Of a stretch of 64,000 nucleotides of DNA, positions 62,260 to 64,000 are shown piece by piece (the first letter of the stretch is position 1; every line of letters begins with the position of its first letter). The notes below the pieces were generated by a model. The model was not told where the DNA came from. It ran no database searches and saw only the letters and a list, made by a program, of their open reading frames with translations. The DNA comes from an uncultured Pelagibacteraceae bacterium. Its GTDB lineage: Bacteria > Pseudomonadota > Alphaproteobacteria > Pelagibacterales > Pelagibacteraceae. The stretch covers positions 1 through 64,000 of the forward strand of contig CACHWJ010000004.1 of NCBI GenBank assembly GCA_902583635.1. Direction: 5' to 3'. Position numbers and translations under genes: made by a program.

Positions 62260-63219
62260 TTATGTTTTTGCAAACAAATTAGTTAATTCATACACTATTG
62301 TTGCTGCAGCTAGAGAAGTAACTTCTGCATGGTCATAAGCTGGAGAAACCTCTACAACATCAGCTGATACAAGTTTCAAACCTGATAAGCCTCTTAAAAC
62401 ATTTACCATCTCTCTAGTTGTCATCCCTGCGATTTCAGGTGTACCTGTTCCAGGAGCAAAAGCAGGATCTAGCACATCAATATCAATTGAAAGGTATAAT
62501 GGATTATCTCCAACTCTTTTTCTAATTCTTTCAGCTATTTTATCTGTTCCATCAGTTTGAAATTCGTCACAATGAATTATTTTAAAACCAAAACTTTCAT
62601 CATTTTTTATATCATCTCTGCTATAGAGTGGCCCTCGAATACCAACATGCATTGAGGCATCATCTAAAAATAATCCTTCTTCTCTAGCTCTTCTAAATGG
62701 AGTTCCATGTGTATAAGGTGCACCAAAGTAAGTATCCCATGTGTCTAGATGAGCATCAAAATGTACTAAAGAGACTGGACCATTATTTTTTTTATTTATT
62801 GCTCTTAACAAAGGTACAGCAATTGTGTGGTCTCCACCTAAACTAATTATACCACCTACTTTTTTTAATAAATCTGTAGCTCCTACTTCAATTTGTTTGA
62901 TGGCTTCATCGATACTAAATGGATTACATGCTATATCACCTGCGTCAGCCACTTGTTGAATTTTAAAGGGCTCAACATCATAACTTGGATGATAATTTGT
63001 TCTTAAATGTCTAGAGGCTTGGCGAATACTTTGTGGTCCAAATCTTGCTCCAGGTCTATAACTAGTTCCTGCATCAAAGGGTACACCTACTATTGCTACA
63101 TCGCAGCTTTCAACGTCTCTTAACTCAGGCAATCTAGCAAATGTAGACGGGCCTGCATATCTTGGAACTTTTGTGCCACTTACTGGCTGAATTGGATTTT
63201 TATTTTTTTCTTTTTTCAT
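62260..63219 (-). CDS. speB: Ureohydrolase, agmatinase family
   Basis: A 319-residue binuclear Mn enzyme that hydrolyses a guanidino group to urea. Ligand motifs are SLGGDHTIAVPLLRAI, LVHFDAHLDTWDTY and SIDIDVLDPAFAPGTGTPE. It has the length of agmatinase/guanidinobutyrase and lacks arginase-specific features as far as I can tell. With the aldehyde dehydrogenase downstream it may serve guanidino or polyamine breakdown. Substrate assignment is inference. Confidence 0.85.
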   Translation of the reverse strand: MKKEKNKNPIQPVSGTKVPRYAGPSTFARLPELRDVESCDVAIVGVPFDAGTSYRPGARFGPQSIRQASRHLRTNYHPSYDVEPFKIQQVADAGDIACNPFSIDEAIKQIEVGATDLLKKVGGIISLGGDHTIAVPLLRAINKKNNGPVSLVHFDAHLDTWDTYFGAPYTHGTPFRRAREEGLFLDDASMHVGIRGPLYSRDDIKNDESFGFKIIHCDEFQTDGTDKIAERIRKRVGDNPLYLSIDIDVLDPAFAPGTGTPEIAGMTTREMVNVLRGLSGLKLVSADVVEVSPAYDHAEVTSLAAATIVYELTNLFAKT

Positions 63220-63273
63220 TTTATTTTAAAACTAAGTTAATATTATCTAGCTTTATTCGTCTATAATAATCTA

Positions 63274-64000
63274 ATGAAATATATAATTTCTATAATACTA
63301 ATATTTAATATTTCAGTAGTAAATGCGAATGAAATTTTTAATTTGTTAAAAATCCCTAATTTAGAAATCTATAATACAAACAGTTTAAATGGATTAAAAT
63401 ATTTATATGCTGAGAGTAACTTTAAAATAGGATTAAAAAAAAATATTTCTTGTAATAAATCAAAAAAAAAAGAATTAGATAAAAAATATCCAATTGTTGA
63501 AAAAAATTTAAACAAATATAAAGCAGATTTTTTAATTAAGAATAATCTCAAATTCATTATTTTATGTGAAAATCTGACTGTTTCTTCAATTAACACTGGA
63601 GGAATACCAAACATTCTTAAAAGGTCATTAATCTTAGATATTAACTTCAATCAAAAATACTTTGAAAGAATGATCCACCATGAATTCTTTCATATGATAC
63701 AAGCAAAGCACAACATGATATTTGATGAAGCTTTATGGTCTAAATTTAATAGAACATCTTTTAAATATGCAGAATGTTCAACTTGTTCAGATCGTACTGA
63801 TCTTAGTATCTATAAAAATACAGATGGATTTTTAACAGAATATTCAAAATCTATTCCTTCAGAGGATATGGCTGAAATTTTTTCCTTTCTTATGACCAAT
63901 AAAAAATTAGTAGAAAAAAAAATTGAGAATGATTTAATTTTAAAAAATAAAGTTAAATATTTAGAAAAAAATTTAAAATTGATAGATAATAACTTTATAT
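63274..64000 (+). CDS. Exported putative metallopeptidase (cut by window edge)
   Basis: Open from ATG 63274 to the end of the window, 242 residues visible. It has a signal peptide (MKYIISIILIFNISVVNA, cleavage about residue 18), then a lysine-rich domain. The zinc-binding motif is HHEFFHMI, giving HEFFH at residues 136-140, and a downstream acidic segment PSEDMAEIFSFLM may supply the third ligand. A CSTCSD cysteine pair lies between. It resembles zinc metallopeptidases of unknown specificity. Divergent from the agmatinase-family gene. Confidence 0.7.
   Translation, partial: MKYIISIILIFNISVVNANEIFNLLKIPNLEIYNTNSLNGLKYLYAESNFKIGLKKNISCNKSKKKELDKKYPIVEKNLNKYKADFLIKNNLKFIILCENLTVSSINTGGIPNILKRSLILDINFNQKYFERMIHHEFFHMIQAKHNMIFDEALWSKFNRTSFKYAECSTCSDRTDLSIYKNTDGFLTEYSKSIPSEDMAEIFSFLMTNKKLVEKKIENDLILKNKVKYLEKNLKLIDNNFI

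Noticed and set aside
63369..63650. A 93-residue minus-strand frame opposite the metallopeptidase-like gene
   Set aside because: It is a mirror of a lysine-rich coding region; the plus-strand frame has a signal peptide, HEFFH motif and remains open to the window edge.
1..64000. CRISPR arrays, insertion sequences, prophage, tRNA or rRNA genes
   Set aside because: No regular direct repeats with spacers, no transposase or integrase, and no tRNA- or rRNA-like sequence was seen in any of the short intergenic gaps.

Overview
The window looks like a piece of a streamlined marine alphaproteobacterial genome of the SAR11 / Pelagibacter type. The evidence is very high A+T, intergenic gaps of a few bases (none longer than about 150 b), many TAATG and ATGA gene overlaps, and a gene set centred on demethylation of marine osmolytes and methylated amines. 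The taxonomic call is an inference from gene content and base composition; no rRNA or tRNA gene is visible. No CRISPR array, insertion sequence, prophage or integron was seen.

Layout. 1-9.1 kb (minus strand): the start of etfB after a dimethylglycine/sarcosine dehydrogenase-type flavoprotein, a DUF4864-like exported protein, an MFS carrier, a CoA-binding protein, an ECHDC3-type crotonase, a tightly overlapped nucleotidyltransferase/P-loop kinase/methyltransferase cassette and a Rieske oxygenase. 9.2-11.9 kb (plus): a short MetF-like reductase overlapping a DmdA/LigM-like THF methyltransferase, then two small membrane proteins. 11.9-15.3 kb (minus): a compact four-gene operon with a 55-residue zinc-ribbon protein, a DUF3726 protein, an unrecognised 553-residue protein and an atypical M19 protein. 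15.4-20.4 kb: purEK, GNAT, cold-shock gene, racemase, orphan genes and a frameshifted EamA transporter with a G10 tract. 20.4-30.6 kb: soxBDAG (or mgdABCD) divergent from formate-THF ligase, a class I amidotransferase, an iron alcohol dehydrogenase and trimethylamine monooxygenase. 30.6-39.6 kb: GpsA, the betaine/TMAO ABC transporter with two unrelated genes inserted, TMAO demethylase and a small regulator. 39.7-50.7 kb (plus): FAD amine oxidoreductase, two glutamine synthetase-like genes, glxBCD/mgsABC, an Amt transporter with a small partner, and a diaminopropionate ammonia-lyase-like enzyme. 50.7-64 kb: ordinary housekeeping (photolyase, YjbQ, ZapE, BamB and YfgM-like proteins, aconitase, CsaA, M20 deacylase, aldehyde dehydrogenase, agmatinase family) and a truncated metallopeptidase-like gene.

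How it works together. Trimethylamine can be oxidised to TMAO (Tmm); TMAO is imported by the ABC system and cleaved by Tdm to dimethylamine and formaldehyde. Monomethylamine can be handled by GmaS and the Mgs/Glx proteins, with a Sox/Mgd-type dehydrogenase oxidising the N-methyl group. The dimethylglycine/sarcosine-type enzymes demethylate betaine derivatives. Released one-carbon units load onto tetrahydrofolate, where MetF-like and FtfL enzymes can route them to methyl-THF or to formate plus ATP. The usual dimethylamine monooxygenase (dmmDABC) is not in the window, so that step is open.

Most interesting parts: the four-gene operon at 11.9-15.3 kb, the MetF plus DmdA/LigM-like pair facing a Rieske oxygenase, the solo FAD oxidoreductase at the head of the methylamine cluster, the nucleotidyltransferase/kinase/methyltransferase cassette, and a 12-bp perfect inverted repeat downstream of the cold-shock gene.
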